Notes: generated by a model not told the origin, from the letters alone. Counted from the first letter of the stretch, positions 45,023 through 54,590 are shown. The stretch is 64,000 nucleotides of DNA from Chitinophagaceae bacterium (GCA_947447465.1 CANFKE010000003.1:62001-126000); one strand, 5' to 3'. Program-made: numbers and translations.

Positions 45023-45343
45023 ACCTGAGAATTGAAAGGAAATATTTTTAGTTTTTAACAGCCTGTGCATAACCCGACGCACATAGATTTGGCTACTCCA
45101 AAAACAAAATAAGGAGGCAATGAATTAAATTTATTAAATACCATAAACAATTAATTATCAATATTTTATAGTATTTTTTGAGTTATTGACATCTATCAAT
45201 AGGGGATGTTAATAACTGTATAACTAAATGCTATTTGCCCGACCGAACTATAAGTTTTATAAGGGCAAACCATGAGTATAAAAACTGCAAAAAATTGCTT
45301 GAAAATGTTGCTGATATTTGCACTGAAACAGCGCTGAAACACA

Positions 45344-45439
45344 CTATGCCGACTTAAGAATGAAATAAAAAAGAGTCGCAAAAACTACCATGTAGAAGAT
45401 AAGAAGAAACACCGATAATGTAATAGTCACGTATTTCAT
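45344..45439 (-). CDS. Possible 31-residue single-pass membrane peptide
   Basis: An ATG-to-TAG frame on the minus strand encodes 31 residues beginning MKYVTITLSVFLLIFY and ending FILKSA: a short basic start, a long hydrophobic helix, and a basic end. That is the form of small membrane proteins, but no clear Shine-Dalgarno or promoter is present and no homologue is recognised. It could be chance in A/T-rich DNA. Confidence 0.3.
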   Translation of the reverse strand: MKYVTITLSVFLLIFYMVVFATLFYFILKSA

Positions 45440-45525
45440 AACCACAGTTTTAAATCGCCATCAAATAAATCAGATTCCAATACAAGTTTACCTAAACTAT
45501 ATGGCGCTCAACAAAAATTGTTTAC

Positions 45526-45565
45526 GAACGGTCGAAAAAGTTAATGAACGGTCGAAATAACGAAT
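45526..45565. promoter_or_regulatory. Tandem 20-base direct repeat, operator-like
   Basis: GAACGGTCGAAA is repeated at 45526-45537 and 45546-45557, exactly 20 bases apart (about two helical turns), with AAGTTAAT and TAACGAAT as spacers. It lies about 90 bases upstream of the lipoprotein -7 element. A binding site for a regulator is inferred. Confidence 0.45.
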
Positions 45566-45646
45566 GGGAAATTGATTTGAAATGCTAAAAAATACTAAAA
45601 ATAGTAGTCTTCATTTAATTTTAATGCAGAAGAATTATTAAACGAC

Positions 45647-45654
45647 TATCTTTG
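45647..45654 (+). promoter_or_regulatory. -7 element before the lipoprotein gene
   Basis: TATCTTTG matches TAnnTTTG, 80 bases before the ATG at 45735. Confidence 0.5.
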
Positions 45655-45734
45655 AAAATAGTGATAAAAGTCATTAGTACCCCTATTGTTTTTTTAATAA
45701 ATTATACTTACAAACATCAACTAACCAGTCTTCT

Positions 45735-46427
45735 ATGCATAAAGTATTAGCTATATTAGTCTGTTCAGTTATTTTAAGCAGCTGCTCTGATGAGAATACG
45801 GGAAACAATCCCGACAACCAGCCTGTGGAAACTATTGTTGCAGACACCTCCCGACCAGCCAAGACCATCAAGAAGAATGAATCTATAATTGAAGGGCTCA
45901 CCTACAATATAGATTCTGTTACCTACAAAGCGTTGGTATTGTATAACAAAGTGACCATAAACAGCATCTGCGCTGAAATTGTTACCAATATTCTTGAGAA
46001 AGACAAGAAGATAGCACTGCAAAATGATATCCAGACATTATACGCATTTGAGATCAGCAAAGAAGATATTGACTCGCTAAAAATGTATGGATTCACAGAA
46101 AGCGACATGAGCCATACTGACCCTAAAAAACATATCTACATTACAGGTGTAAGCCCTTACCGAGAGCGTGGATTGTGGGAAAGAGTCAGAGTAAATTCTG
46201 CTGACTATGAAAAGGAATTTCCTAAATTATTCAATAGAGCAGTATCTGTATTTTTTGATAGGAAGAAGCCTGTAATAGCCAATGTTTCAGTTACTGATCA
46301 GGCAAGTAAATATGTAGATTACAGCGCGGAGTTTAAATTCTCAGATGACCAAAGCGTCTATATCTATTTCACGGTAAAAAATGTAAATCAAAAAATAGAT
46401 ATCACGCTCAATAAAGGAGAAAGCTGA
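45735..46427 (+). CDS. Lipoprotein of unknown function
   Basis: A 230-residue protein with the signal peptide MHKVLAILVCSVILSSC; the lipobox LSSC places the lipidated Cys at 17. A flexible Asn/Asp/Pro stretch follows. The rest has no family I can name; the last 60 residues (VIANVSVTDQASKYVDYSAEFKFSDDQSVYIYFTV split between strands) look like a beta sheet. It is single, with its own promoter and terminator, and no sequence link to its neighbours. Confidence 0.8.
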   Translation: MHKVLAILVCSVILSSCSDENTGNNPDNQPVETIVADTSRPAKTIKKNESIIEGLTYNIDSVTYKALVLYNKVTINSICAEIVTNILEKDKKIALQNDIQTLYAFEISKEDIDSLKMYGFTESDMSHTDPKKHIYITGVSPYRERGLWERVRVNSADYEKEFPKLFNRAVSVFFDRKKPVIANVSVTDQASKYVDYSAEFKFSDDQSVYIYFTVKNVNQKIDITLNKGES

Positions 46428-46428
46428 T

Positions 46429-46462
46429 AAAAAAAGGAGCAACGATCGTTGCTCCTTTTTTT
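46429..46462. terminator. Bidirectional terminator, perfect palindrome
   Basis: GGAGCAACGA at 46436-46445 and TCGTTGCTCC at 46446-46455 form a perfect palindrome flanked by A run on the left and T run on the right; it serves the convergent lipoprotein and DUF3857 genes. Confidence 0.9.
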
Positions 46463-46477
46463 ATTAGTGATAGCACC

Positions 46478-48439
46478 TTATTTATTAGACAACAGCAGAT
46501 TGACCTTGTTAAAGTCGGCAGATGCATTGATCACTTTACGGTATGCTTCATACTCTTTTACTTCATAATGCAACTGTGAATAGAACTCCTTTATGGTAAC
46601 GATCAGCTTATTACCTTCCATTACATAAGATGAGTGAAAGCCTGATGTAGCAATGCCTTCAGCATTTTTGAGATCAGCGCTAATATTGATCGTTTCGGGG
46701 TTGAGCACCTTGTATCCATCAGGTATCATTACAGTGATGGTGCGATCTAATGAATGCGGATAAGAAATATCCATAGGTAACTTGCGTTCCGTATTCTGGT
46801 ATAATTCTTCCTGGCGACCAATAACATCTCCAATCTTTAAAATATACTTAGGACCAGCCTTTTCAACCAACTGAGGAGTATTTACAGAGGCAATGATCTG
46901 CAAAGGAGCACCGGTATTATAGTTCTCAAATGCCTCATTGGCCGTTGAATATTTGAGCAGATTTTCAGGCTTATTGTCGCATACACTGACTATGCTCTGC
47001 ACAAATTCCTTTATCTTGTCTTTAGACAACAACACAGCAGCTTCTCTAAGACCAAAGGCAGAATATCCTGCAAACGAATAGGTAATATCTGTCTTTGCCT
47101 CCATATCTGTGTTAAATGAAATAACGGCATCTATATTGCTTTTACTCTCCGTATATGCCATAGGTGATATTGTGCGTATATCGGCAATAGCATTGGAGAT
47201 ATCTCCCAATTTAGTGATCTTACAGAACAGTCCTTTATTGGTGAGCATGGATGCCGGCACAAAAGGATATCTGTAATAGGTACCTGTAGGATAGAGAAAT
47301 TTCCCCTGCTTAGGAAAATAGAAAACATAATTCTCCATCTGGTTCCAATTCTCAAAGTCATTTTCAAATTTTGCCTGAAAACGATCTGAGGTTATACCAA
47401 TTTCAGCATTGACCCCGGCCTGTAAAAAACAAGCCGCGAATAGTCGGTTGATGCCTGTCTCGGTAGCCGATTTTTTGTTGATGATATTATCGATCCTCCA
47501 CGCATTGGCATCAGCTATTTCTTTATATAGTGTGATGTTGTTTTTAATTCCATTCTCAATTTTCTTGATTTTATCGAGTTCGGCATCGCTTTCATTTACT
47601 CCCAGAGTTTCCAGGTATTTAGTCACCGCCTTGGTCTCTTTATCCACCACCTGATAAGTAGCCTCGTACATTCTCTTTACCAGATCCTGCCAGGTGAAAA
47701 CACGCACACCTACCTTCTCTTCTGGTAAATAGCTGATCTTATAATCTATCCTCATCCTGCTGGCATCATAGAAGCTGTACACTTCATTTTGCAAAGCAGG
47801 TATGTGCTCTTTATTGGCTACGACATATCTCATATCGTCCGTTACAGAATCGTGCGAATCGGGGAACCCATTATAACCCCGACCTTCATATACCAATCTT
47901 TTAGGAGTAGCTATCATAAATCCCGCATGCATGACCGGCATTGAATACTGGTAGGTTTCGACACCAAACAAACCAACAGGTTTTCTGTACTCATATAATA
48001 GTTCTATCTCGGCATTTTTTTCCACACCCTCCATGGCAAAGACAAGTTCAGATGAACCATCATCATTTTTAGACATTTTCATCTTGTCTTTGGTCACTTC
48101 AAATATTCTACCATTTGGCAAGATAGTACGTGCTTTAAGTGTAATGATATCTACGCCTTCCAGACTTGGAAAATTCATTTTATTAAAACTCTCGATACCT
48201 TTTTCATCCAATACTTTCACCAACCTGTGCAAATTCCGATAGGTATATGCTTTCTTATCTTCCTCTTTATACTCAAGCTTAATATCCTGATAGATGATCA
48301 CTGCTTCAGCCTTTGCAAAATCAGTATCTATCTTGTGCATGACCGGCTTGGGATCCCAATCTACGGCAGAGCTGGTCTGGGCATTGATATGGTTTGTGGC
48401 GGCTAATAGTGATATGATACCGGCAGCTATTTTCTTCAT
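46478..48439 (-). CDS. Exported DUF3857 protein with degenerate transglutaminase-like domain
   Basis: A 653-residue protein with a signal peptide (MKKIAAGIISLLAATNHINAQ). Residues about 35-230 match DUF3857 (an N-terminal beta domain). The transglutaminase-like region about 280-400 has lost the catalytic signature: where active relatives have GDCKD, this one reads TETGINRLFAACF, and no His/Asp pair is clear (NWNQMENYVFYF). The C-terminal 200 residues form the DUF2569/2570-like beta region. It begins 11 bases after the stop of the related active protein, as third gene of the operon. A pseudoenzyme or binding role is inferred. Confidence 0.82.
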   Translation of the reverse strand: MKKIAAGIISLLAATNHINAQTSSAVDWDPKPVMHKIDTDFAKAEAVIIYQDIKLEYKEEDKKAYTYRNLHRLVKVLDEKGIESFNKMNFPSLEGVDIITLKARTILPNGRIFEVTKDKMKMSKNDDGSSELVFAMEGVEKNAEIELLYEYRKPVGLFGVETYQYSMPVMHAGFMIATPKRLVYEGRGYNGFPDSHDSVTDDMRYVVANKEHIPALQNEVYSFYDASRMRIDYKISYLPEEKVGVRVFTWQDLVKRMYEATYQVVDKETKAVTKYLETLGVNESDAELDKIKKIENGIKNNITLYKEIADANAWRIDNIINKKSATETGINRLFAACFLQAGVNAEIGITSDRFQAKFENDFENWNQMENYVFYFPKQGKFLYPTGTYYRYPFVPASMLTNKGLFCKITKLGDISNAIADIRTISPMAYTESKSNIDAVISFNTDMEAKTDITYSFAGYSAFGLREAAVLLSKDKIKEFVQSIVSVCDNKPENLLKYSTANEAFENYNTGAPLQIIASVNTPQLVEKAGPKYILKIGDVIGRQEELYQNTERKLPMDISYPHSLDRTITVMIPDGYKVLNPETINISADLKNAEGIATSGFHSSYVMEGNKLIVTIKEFYSQLHYEVKEYEAYRKVINASADFNKVNLLLSNK

Positions 48440-48450
48440 ATGGTCTATTT

Positions 48451-50409
48451 CTAGTTAGCAGTTAGTACTACTGATTCTTTGTATTGTTTTTTCAATTCTT
48501 CCACCATCTTATTATTGGCGGCAAACTTATCTACCGGCAGCATCAATGTCTTTAACTCATAGTCTTTGGTCAGGATGATCTGCTCAGGAGTTACCTTATA
48601 GGATAGCTTATATTCCCACATATCATTAAGCGAATTGGCAGCGTCGGGCGGCACATAGGTAGCCTTGAAACCCTTGGGTATATCCAACACTACCACTTCT
48701 TTCACCTTAGTTTTGAACTTATAGGAAATTCCGACATTACGATCTTTGGCATCAACATAGTCATCCTCAAAATTGCGATTGAGGTTCATATTGATGTAGT
48801 ATTCCTTACCTGCATTCTGTACATAGTTATCGATAGTGAAGTCCAGCGCCAGACTAGCTTCTTTTTCATCCTTTTCGTTCTGATAATATTTATAACTTTT
48901 CTGTACAAACTTATTGGAACCCCTGCTGGTTATAGCTCTAACATATTTATCTCTATCCTCGTTCTTATAATACAGTAGCGTGCTTTCCAGATTCCATGCT
49001 GGGTAGCCCTTGTAACCCATCTTTACTCTGCCTGCAACGCTCTTACCATTGATCTGCAAATAAGTACTATCTGTTACCGCATTGACGTTAGCGGGCGTCT
49101 CAGACACTTTGATGATCTTAAAATTCTTCTCATCAATAGCAATCATAGCTTCTTTGCCCTGTATTCCGGATGGATTATACCCGAAAGGAATAAGCGGATC
49201 GGTACCATCCATAAATAACCATTCCTCCCCTATTTTCAATGCACAGATCATATGATTATCTACCAATGGTAAAGGGGTCTCATCATAAGTATAGGGCTTG
49301 TGCCTGGTGCCTATCCACGTAAAATATGCCTTTAACCCTACCTCGCGGCACATTGCGGTGAGGATACTGGCCATGTCCTTACAATCACCGAATTTACGTC
49401 TGCAAATATCTGCTGCCTGTCTGGGCACATAACCTCCCAGACTATCTTCAAAAGCTATGTAATGCATATTCTGCTGCACCCACTGATAAATATGCGCAGC
49501 TTTTTCTCTGTCGGTCTTGTCTCCTTTGGTCACGTCCTGCGCAGTTTTACTCAGCAGATCATCTTTAACAAGATTCACATCCTTAATAAAATGGTAGTAA
49601 TAAGCGTAAAGTTGAGATGGGTCGGACAGCATCTGAGTTGGCCTTTCATCATGAGGTAATTGGTAAGCAGTAATGAACGGTATTACATGCGGCATGTAAT
49701 AAGTAACAGAAGGAAGGTCGGCCAACTCCTTTAATGCCGGCACATTATCGGCCGTAAATCTGTAGGTTATTGTATTCTTACCTTCTTCTGTTGTTTGCTT
49801 TATCCAGTCAGTATGATCGCCTTTCAGTACAAATTTGAATTGAACATATTTAGGCGCAGTGATCTCGAATACTTGTTTTACCGCTGGAATGCTTTCCTGA
49901 AAATAGAATACCGGCAGCATGTGCAAGTCCGTATGACTGATGGTGTAGGTAGTTTTAAGTACAGAGTTCTTGGTCAGTCCGCTAAAAGATATCTCTGTTT
50001 GTTTTGCATCATCATAAAAAATATTCTCTTGTTCTGATGTCGTGGTTTTATCCAGATAATCTTTCTTCTTTCTGTATCCTTTTTCAGAAGGTATCAGCGC
50101 CTCAGCATCAAATTGTTCTAACTTATTGAAATAGCTATGGAAGATATACTCTTTGTTATATAGCCCCGGCGACATCTCGCTGATCAGCAATTTTTCATGA
50201 GTAATGCTACTTTCCGCCACCAGTGCACCACCTACGTTCTTAATAATCAGGTGCTCTGTATTATTAGTGATTACAGCATTTTCAGTTCTATATCGCTCCA
50301 ATATCGCTTCATACCCCTCCTGCGCATAGCCATTGATTCCGCCGAGGCAGATGATCGCCAGTAAAGCGTTTTTCAGGTAACAGGGTATTCCTCTTTTCTC
50401 TATGATCAT
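48451..50409 (-). CDS. Exported DUF3857/transglutaminase-like protein, catalytic triad intact
   Basis: A 652-residue protein. The signal peptide is about residues 1-30 (ends in GYAQ), starting at the ATG whose bases overlap the TGA of the TPR-MORN gene (four-base overlap). DUF3857 occupies about 50-240 and the transglutaminase-like cysteine protease fold about 275-410: Cys343 in FGDCKDMAS, His386 in LVDNHMICA, Asp401 in LFMDGTDP. These form a full triad. The last 200 residues are a beta domain. Possible activity: crosslinking, amidase or peptidase on envelope proteins; the substrate is unknown. Confidence 0.87.
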   Translation of the reverse strand: MIIEKRGIPCYLKNALLAIICLGGINGYAQEGYEAILERYRTENAVITNNTEHLIIKNVGGALVAESSITHEKLLISEMSPGLYNKEYIFHSYFNKLEQFDAEALIPSEKGYRKKKDYLDKTTTSEQENIFYDDAKQTEISFSGLTKNSVLKTTYTISHTDLHMLPVFYFQESIPAVKQVFEITAPKYVQFKFVLKGDHTDWIKQTTEEGKNTITYRFTADNVPALKELADLPSVTYYMPHVIPFITAYQLPHDERPTQMLSDPSQLYAYYYHFIKDVNLVKDDLLSKTAQDVTKGDKTDREKAAHIYQWVQQNMHYIAFEDSLGGYVPRQAADICRRKFGDCKDMASILTAMCREVGLKAYFTWIGTRHKPYTYDETPLPLVDNHMICALKIGEEWLFMDGTDPLIPFGYNPSGIQGKEAMIAIDEKNFKIIKVSETPANVNAVTDSTYLQINGKSVAGRVKMGYKGYPAWNLESTLLYYKNEDRDKYVRAITSRGSNKFVQKSYKYYQNEKDEKEASLALDFTIDNYVQNAGKEYYINMNLNRNFEDDYVDAKDRNVGISYKFKTKVKEVVVLDIPKGFKATYVPPDAANSLNDMWEYKLSYKVTPEQIILTKDYELKTLMLPVDKFAANNKMVEELKKQYKESVVLTAN

Positions 50410-53400
50410 TCTGTCACATTTATTAATTCTCCGTAGTGATAAGTGTAGGTCTTGGCCTTGCCGGAAACAGGATCAGTGACAATTGTAGGCCCATGAGGTG
50501 TGCCCAGATAATAGTTCCTGCTGATGAGCAATGCCCCATTTTTGTCATAGGTCTTTTCAGGTCCCATTTCCTCTCCATCTTTATATACTAGCTCAGTTAC
50601 CAGCTTACCATCAAACGTAAACCGCTTAAAAGCACCTTCCAGATAACCCATCTTACAATTCCTTTCTTCAGATACGTTACCATTGCTATAATATATCTTG
50701 CATGTGCCGTCAAATCTGTTCTGGTCCACATTGATCTCGGCCGACTTACTACCATTACTATAAAATGCCCTGATATTGGCTGTTCCATTCTTGACAGGGA
50801 TCATTGGTAACAATTTCCCATCCTTTCCTTCGTGACTATAACCAATGATATCTCCGGCATCATAATACAATACACAGGCTACTCTGCCATTCTCTCCATA
50901 GTAATATGTTGCTCCATCACGGTCTCCTTCCTTGTAATTACTTGAAATATACATTCTTCCGCAAGCATAAATATTGTGTTTACCGCTCCACTCCCCTTTC
51001 AGGTATTCGGTCTCAGACAGCAACGAGCCCACCTCGTCATAAGACGGATATCGGCCGGATAAGTAACCATTTTTATAGGGCGCGACACTTTCCACTTTTC
51101 CATCAGGAAAATAAACGGTATTCAAGCTATCTCTATTGCCCATTCGGTAATAGATAGTTTCTCTGGGGTTACCGTTCAAATATCTTATTGTAAGTAAACC
51201 GGTAAGATCACCATAGTTCATTTGCCCTTCCGCTTCCTTAAAACGCTTACCATTCTTATTTGGCAACTCATATTTACCTCTGCCCATGGGGAACACAACA
51301 CTATCCACACGTCGGTGAGAACTATCGAACACGACACATGCGGTAAGCATGTTGTAGTCATACATGTATTTATACTGCAACTCACCATTCTTATTATACT
51401 CCTTTACATATCCGTTCCAGTAGTCATTCATATAATATCTTTCACTCTGCATCTTACCATTGATGTAATAGTATTTCCACAGTCCCTGTTTCTTACCATA
51501 TCTATACCAACCTTCATTTTGCACATTTCCATTCTCATAGTAGTATTTGCAATAGCCATCCTGAACATCATCTTTATAGTTCTGCTCAGACTTCAGCTTA
51601 CCGCTTTTAAAGTATAACAAAGCTTTACCCTCTTTATTACCTTTTTTGTAGTTAATGACACTGCTTTTGGCCCCTGTAGAAGTATAATAAGTGACCTCTC
51701 CGTCTGTGTACCCTTCTCTATCTATCTTGAGGTCGGCGTATTTATTACCATTAGGGAAATGAGATATGTATTCATATATACCCTTTCCTGATGCCTTTTC
51801 ATAAACAACCTTATTATCCTCATCATAATACTTTATAGACGTAGGAATATCATCATCGTACTCGAACTCCGCATATAACTTCCCTTTAGGGCTATAGCGT
51901 TTATCTGTACCATTCTTCTTACTCCTCTCATAAGTACATACCTCTTCAGGTTGTCCATTTTCATAAAAGGCTTCATAGAGACCAGAGTACTTACCATTAT
52001 GCAACGTAGCCTTTCTGCTTACTTTCCCATTCTCATGATAAATGATATAGGCTCCTTCCGTTTTACCATTTTCAAATACCGACTCTTCGCTCAATGCTCC
52101 ACTCTCGTAGTACTTTTTATATGGCCCGTTATAATTACCGTTACTGAATGTTACCGTTTTTTCAGGTTTGCCGTTATCATAGTAAAAAGTGTACTCTCCG
52201 TCTTTTATCTTCTTATCATTGAAATAAGCGGTCACTTCCTTAGTTCCAGACTGTGTAAAAGTGCTCTCTTCCGTTTCCTTATCTGATAATTTCTTGACCA
52301 AAAGACTCTTCCATCCTTTATAATTATAACTTTCTTCCTGAAGAACAGTCCCCTTGTCGTCCATTACGGTGACCTTACTCAGATAACCATTAGTGAAATA
52401 TTCCTTTAAGGTATCTACCGTCATGTTCTTCCTGTAGATCATCTCTTTCATCAATGAGCCTGACTTATAGTAATACTTCCATATCCCTTCCTTTTCACCA
52501 TTGTCATTATATTGACCAGTAGCCAGTAATGTTTGATCATATCTGTAAACTGTTACAGGACCTTTCATAGAGGTTTCTTTACCTTTTACCAGCGTTTCAC
52601 CTACCAACAACACTTCACTCTCAGGTACATAGTGATATAACTCACGGGCATCTTTACGCTTATTGAAGTTGAGCTCTCTGGTTGATTGTATCTTGTTGAA
52701 TTCAGGGAATACTTCCTTCTTCGCCTCCAGAATATCATTAGCTTTTCTTCTGGCCAATGCATCTACACTCGCCAACTTGAAATCAGAAAAAGTAAGCAAC
52801 ATAAAGCCCTCGAACATATCATTCTTGAACGCCGAGGAAAAGATGGGTACATAATATTGCATGGCAAAGCTGGTATCACCCGCATCAAATTGTAACTTTT
52901 CCATCATAGCCTGCGACTGCCTGAAGATATTATCATTGAGACCTATCTTCAATTTATACGACGAACCGATGGCGATCTTTGCATTCAATATCTGATCTAT
53001 CTCATCAAATGAAGGATTATTGTATTTTTCTTTCTTTCCCTTGTAGGCCTTTTGAACACTATCTGTCTGCTCTGCAATAGCAGAGATGACCGAGATAGCC
53101 TGGCGGGCCATATCTGCATTTTTAGTGACCAGCAAAGCTGCCTCAGATGCCATTAATGCTTCAGTAAGACGACCTTGCAAGGTATAGGTAGTACCTAACA
53201 TATAATGAGACCTGAAATGGTATGGATTGATGATCAAAGCCTTTTGAAAATACTCTGCTGCTTTGTCATAATCCTTCATATTAAAATATTCAACACCTTT
53301 TTCGTAATAAGGCTGATGGTCCTGTGGATATTGGCTCATCAATTGATCATATATCATCAAAGCACTATCTCTTAATTTCAACCGATCATAGCAGCCTGCC

Positions 53401-53708
53401 AACGTGATCATTGCATCGCGCTTATTGCCATATCTGAGACCAACTGCCGAGGCAGCCAGTTGCTTAGCAGCAACAAACTGACTATCGGCTATCAATGACA
53501 ATATAGTTTCATAGGTAGCCACGGCATAGTTGGTATCGCATTCATGAATGGTCCGAAAAATATCTATAGCTCGTTTGTACTCTTCTTTTTCGTACATACC
53601 TACCCCCTTCAACAATACTTCATGAGAATCTTCGAGCGTTGTTTGACCCGTAGCTTTTAATGAGAAAATGAAAAGAAGAGCAAAAGAAAACAATAGGATC
53701 CTGCGCAT
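50406..53708 (-). CDS. Exported TPR and YwqK/MORN-repeat protein
   Basis: An 1100-residue protein with a signal peptide (MRRILLFSFALLFIFSLK to TGQ). TPR helices cover about 30-230, for instance DYDKAAEYFQKALIINPYH. A linker follows to 390, then about 25 YwqK/MORN-like beta-hairpin repeats of 20-24 residues fill about 390-1090 (pattern YYxNGxxxxxxxYxxGxxxGxxxxYY, e.g. KYYENGNVQNEGWYRYGKKQG). MORN sheets commonly bind lipids or proteins. It heads a three-gene operon with two DUF3857 proteins. A minus-strand TATCTTTG at 53747-53754 is the probable promoter. The YwqK antitoxin label in databases is a name only; I see no toxin. Confidence 0.9.
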   Translation of the reverse strand: MRRILLFSFALLFIFSLKATGQTTLEDSHEVLLKGVGMYEKEEYKRAIDIFRTIHECDTNYAVATYETILSLIADSQFVAAKQLAASAVGLRYGNKRDAMITLAGCYDRLKLRDSALMIYDQLMSQYPQDHQPYYEKGVEYFNMKDYDKAAEYFQKALIINPYHFRSHYMLGTTYTLQGRLTEALMASEAALLVTKNADMARQAISVISAIAEQTDSVQKAYKGKKEKYNNPSFDEIDQILNAKIAIGSSYKLKIGLNDNIFRQSQAMMEKLQFDAGDTSFAMQYYVPIFSSAFKNDMFEGFMLLTFSDFKLASVDALARRKANDILEAKKEVFPEFNKIQSTRELNFNKRKDARELYHYVPESEVLLVGETLVKGKETSMKGPVTVYRYDQTLLATGQYNDNGEKEGIWKYYYKSGSLMKEMIYRKNMTVDTLKEYFTNGYLSKVTVMDDKGTVLQEESYNYKGWKSLLVKKLSDKETEESTFTQSGTKEVTAYFNDKKIKDGEYTFYYDNGKPEKTVTFSNGNYNGPYKKYYESGALSEESVFENGKTEGAYIIYHENGKVSRKATLHNGKYSGLYEAFYENGQPEEVCTYERSKKNGTDKRYSPKGKLYAEFEYDDDIPTSIKYYDEDNKVVYEKASGKGIYEYISHFPNGNKYADLKIDREGYTDGEVTYYTSTGAKSSVINYKKGNKEGKALLYFKSGKLKSEQNYKDDVQDGYCKYYYENGNVQNEGWYRYGKKQGLWKYYYINGKMQSERYYMNDYWNGYVKEYNKNGELQYKYMYDYNMLTACVVFDSSHRRVDSVVFPMGRGKYELPNKNGKRFKEAEGQMNYGDLTGLLTIRYLNGNPRETIYYRMGNRDSLNTVYFPDGKVESVAPYKNGYLSGRYPSYDEVGSLLSETEYLKGEWSGKHNIYACGRMYISSNYKEGDRDGATYYYGENGRVACVLYYDAGDIIGYSHEGKDGKLLPMIPVKNGTANIRAFYSNGSKSAEINVDQNRFDGTCKIYYSNGNVSEERNCKMGYLEGAFKRFTFDGKLVTELVYKDGEEMGPEKTYDKNGALLISRNYYLGTPHGPTIVTDPVSGKAKTYTYHYGELINVTE

Positions 53709-53746
53709 AGTAAAGTGATTCAGTTTTAGTAAGTATGTTTGATTAT

Positions 53747-53754
53747 CAAAGATA
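53747..53754 (-). promoter_or_regulatory. -7 element of the TPR-MORN/transglutaminase operon
   Basis: The minus strand reads TATCTTTG, 38 bases before the ATG at 53708. A TTG at the standard distance is not present. Confidence 0.5.
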
Positions 53755-53831
53755 ATGGATAATATATGTGATGTATATGGTACAATAAAATAAAAAAGAC
53801 ACTATAATTACTGAAAACATCGGTCAGAACT

Positions 53832-53839
53832 TATCTTTA
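53832..53839 (+). promoter_or_regulatory. Possible -7 element before the small membrane protein
   Basis: TATCTTTA is one base from TAnnTTTG. It ends eight bases before the ATG at 53847, implying a very short or absent leader. Confidence 0.3.
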
Positions 53840-53846
53840 CAATCCG

Positions 53847-54371
53847 ATGAAATTTTTAGAGAAGGTTTTTACTATAATGGCATTGATAGGTGTGCTGATA
53901 AAACTTGCCGGCCTTTCCGGCGGGCTGCCGCTTATAGCTTTGTCTATGATCTGCCTTTCTATACATTATTTGCTTTGCGGCTTTTTTCTGTTCAATGATA
54001 TCAGACTCCGCGACTGTTTCAAAAGAAGCAGCTATAAAGAGATCACGATCCTGAAAATACTTGGGTCGTTGATCTCAGCAGTAGTATTGTCAGTTTTGAT
54101 CGCAGGTATTTTATACCGACTGCTCTATACTGATGGTAATATGATGATCCTGCTATTTACGTTAGGGGTCAATGTCGTCTTTACTGCATCACTTGCTTTC
54201 ATAGTGTCCATAAGGCATATTTCTTTTTATAAAAATATTTTGATAAGATCAGCTATTTTATTGATAATCAGTGCATGTCTAACAATTGCCCCATCAAAAT
54301 ATCTTGATCTGCAAAAGAAAAAGATAATAACGGAAGAGGTCTCATATTCCGGAAAGTGCAATAAATTATGA
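53847..54371 (+). CDS. Small multi-pass membrane protein of unknown function
   Basis: A 174-residue hydrophobic protein with about five TM helices (near 8-25, 28-50, 68-90, 98-120, 130-148). A basic loop with Cys between TM2 and TM3 (DIRLRDCFKRSSYKE) and a charged C-terminal tail. No family is recognised. It has its own putative promoter and a 243-base gap to the radical SAM gene, so no operon can be claimed. Confidence 0.7.
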   Translation: MKFLEKVFTIMALIGVLIKLAGLSGGLPLIALSMICLSIHYLLCGFFLFNDIRLRDCFKRSSYKEITILKILGSLISAVVLSVLIAGILYRLLYTDGNMMILLFTLGVNVVFTASLAFIVSIRHISFYKNILIRSAILLIISACLTIAPSKYLDLQKKKIITEEVSYSGKCNKL

Positions 54372-54582
54372 TCGCATTATTGACCTGCCTACCAACAAGT
54401 AATTACACGATCTTGACAATATATCGACTATAGTTTGATCACCAAATTTAATAAATAGCTTCAAATGATTATCCTATATAATTATCAATCAATCTATTAG
54501 TAAATTTATTTTATAAAATAATCCTCAAATATACCGGACAGCTCTATTCCTATTTTCAGTGGGATTAGTGGAAATAAGCCAA

Positions 54583-54590
54583 TAACTTTG
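54583..54590 (+). promoter_or_regulatory. -7 element before the radical SAM gene
   Basis: TAACTTTG matches TAnnTTTG exactly, 24 bases before the ATG at 54615. Confidence 0.5.

Larger units (their letters stand above)
44895..45734. other. 840-base intergenic region between nrdB and a lipoprotein gene
   Basis: Three items stand out. A minus-strand TACATTTG element at 45015-45022 and TTATGCACA at 45064-45072 precede nrdB. A small minus-strand reading frame lies at 45344-45439 (separate entry). Twenty-base direct repeats starting GAACGGTCGAAA occur at 45526 and 45546 (separate entry). The rest is A/T rich with nothing recognised. Confidence 0.55.

Noticed and set aside
50406..53708. YwqK toxin-antitoxin antitoxin
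   Set aside because: The name comes from a repeat family only. There is no toxin gene and the protein has a signal peptide and 1100 residues.
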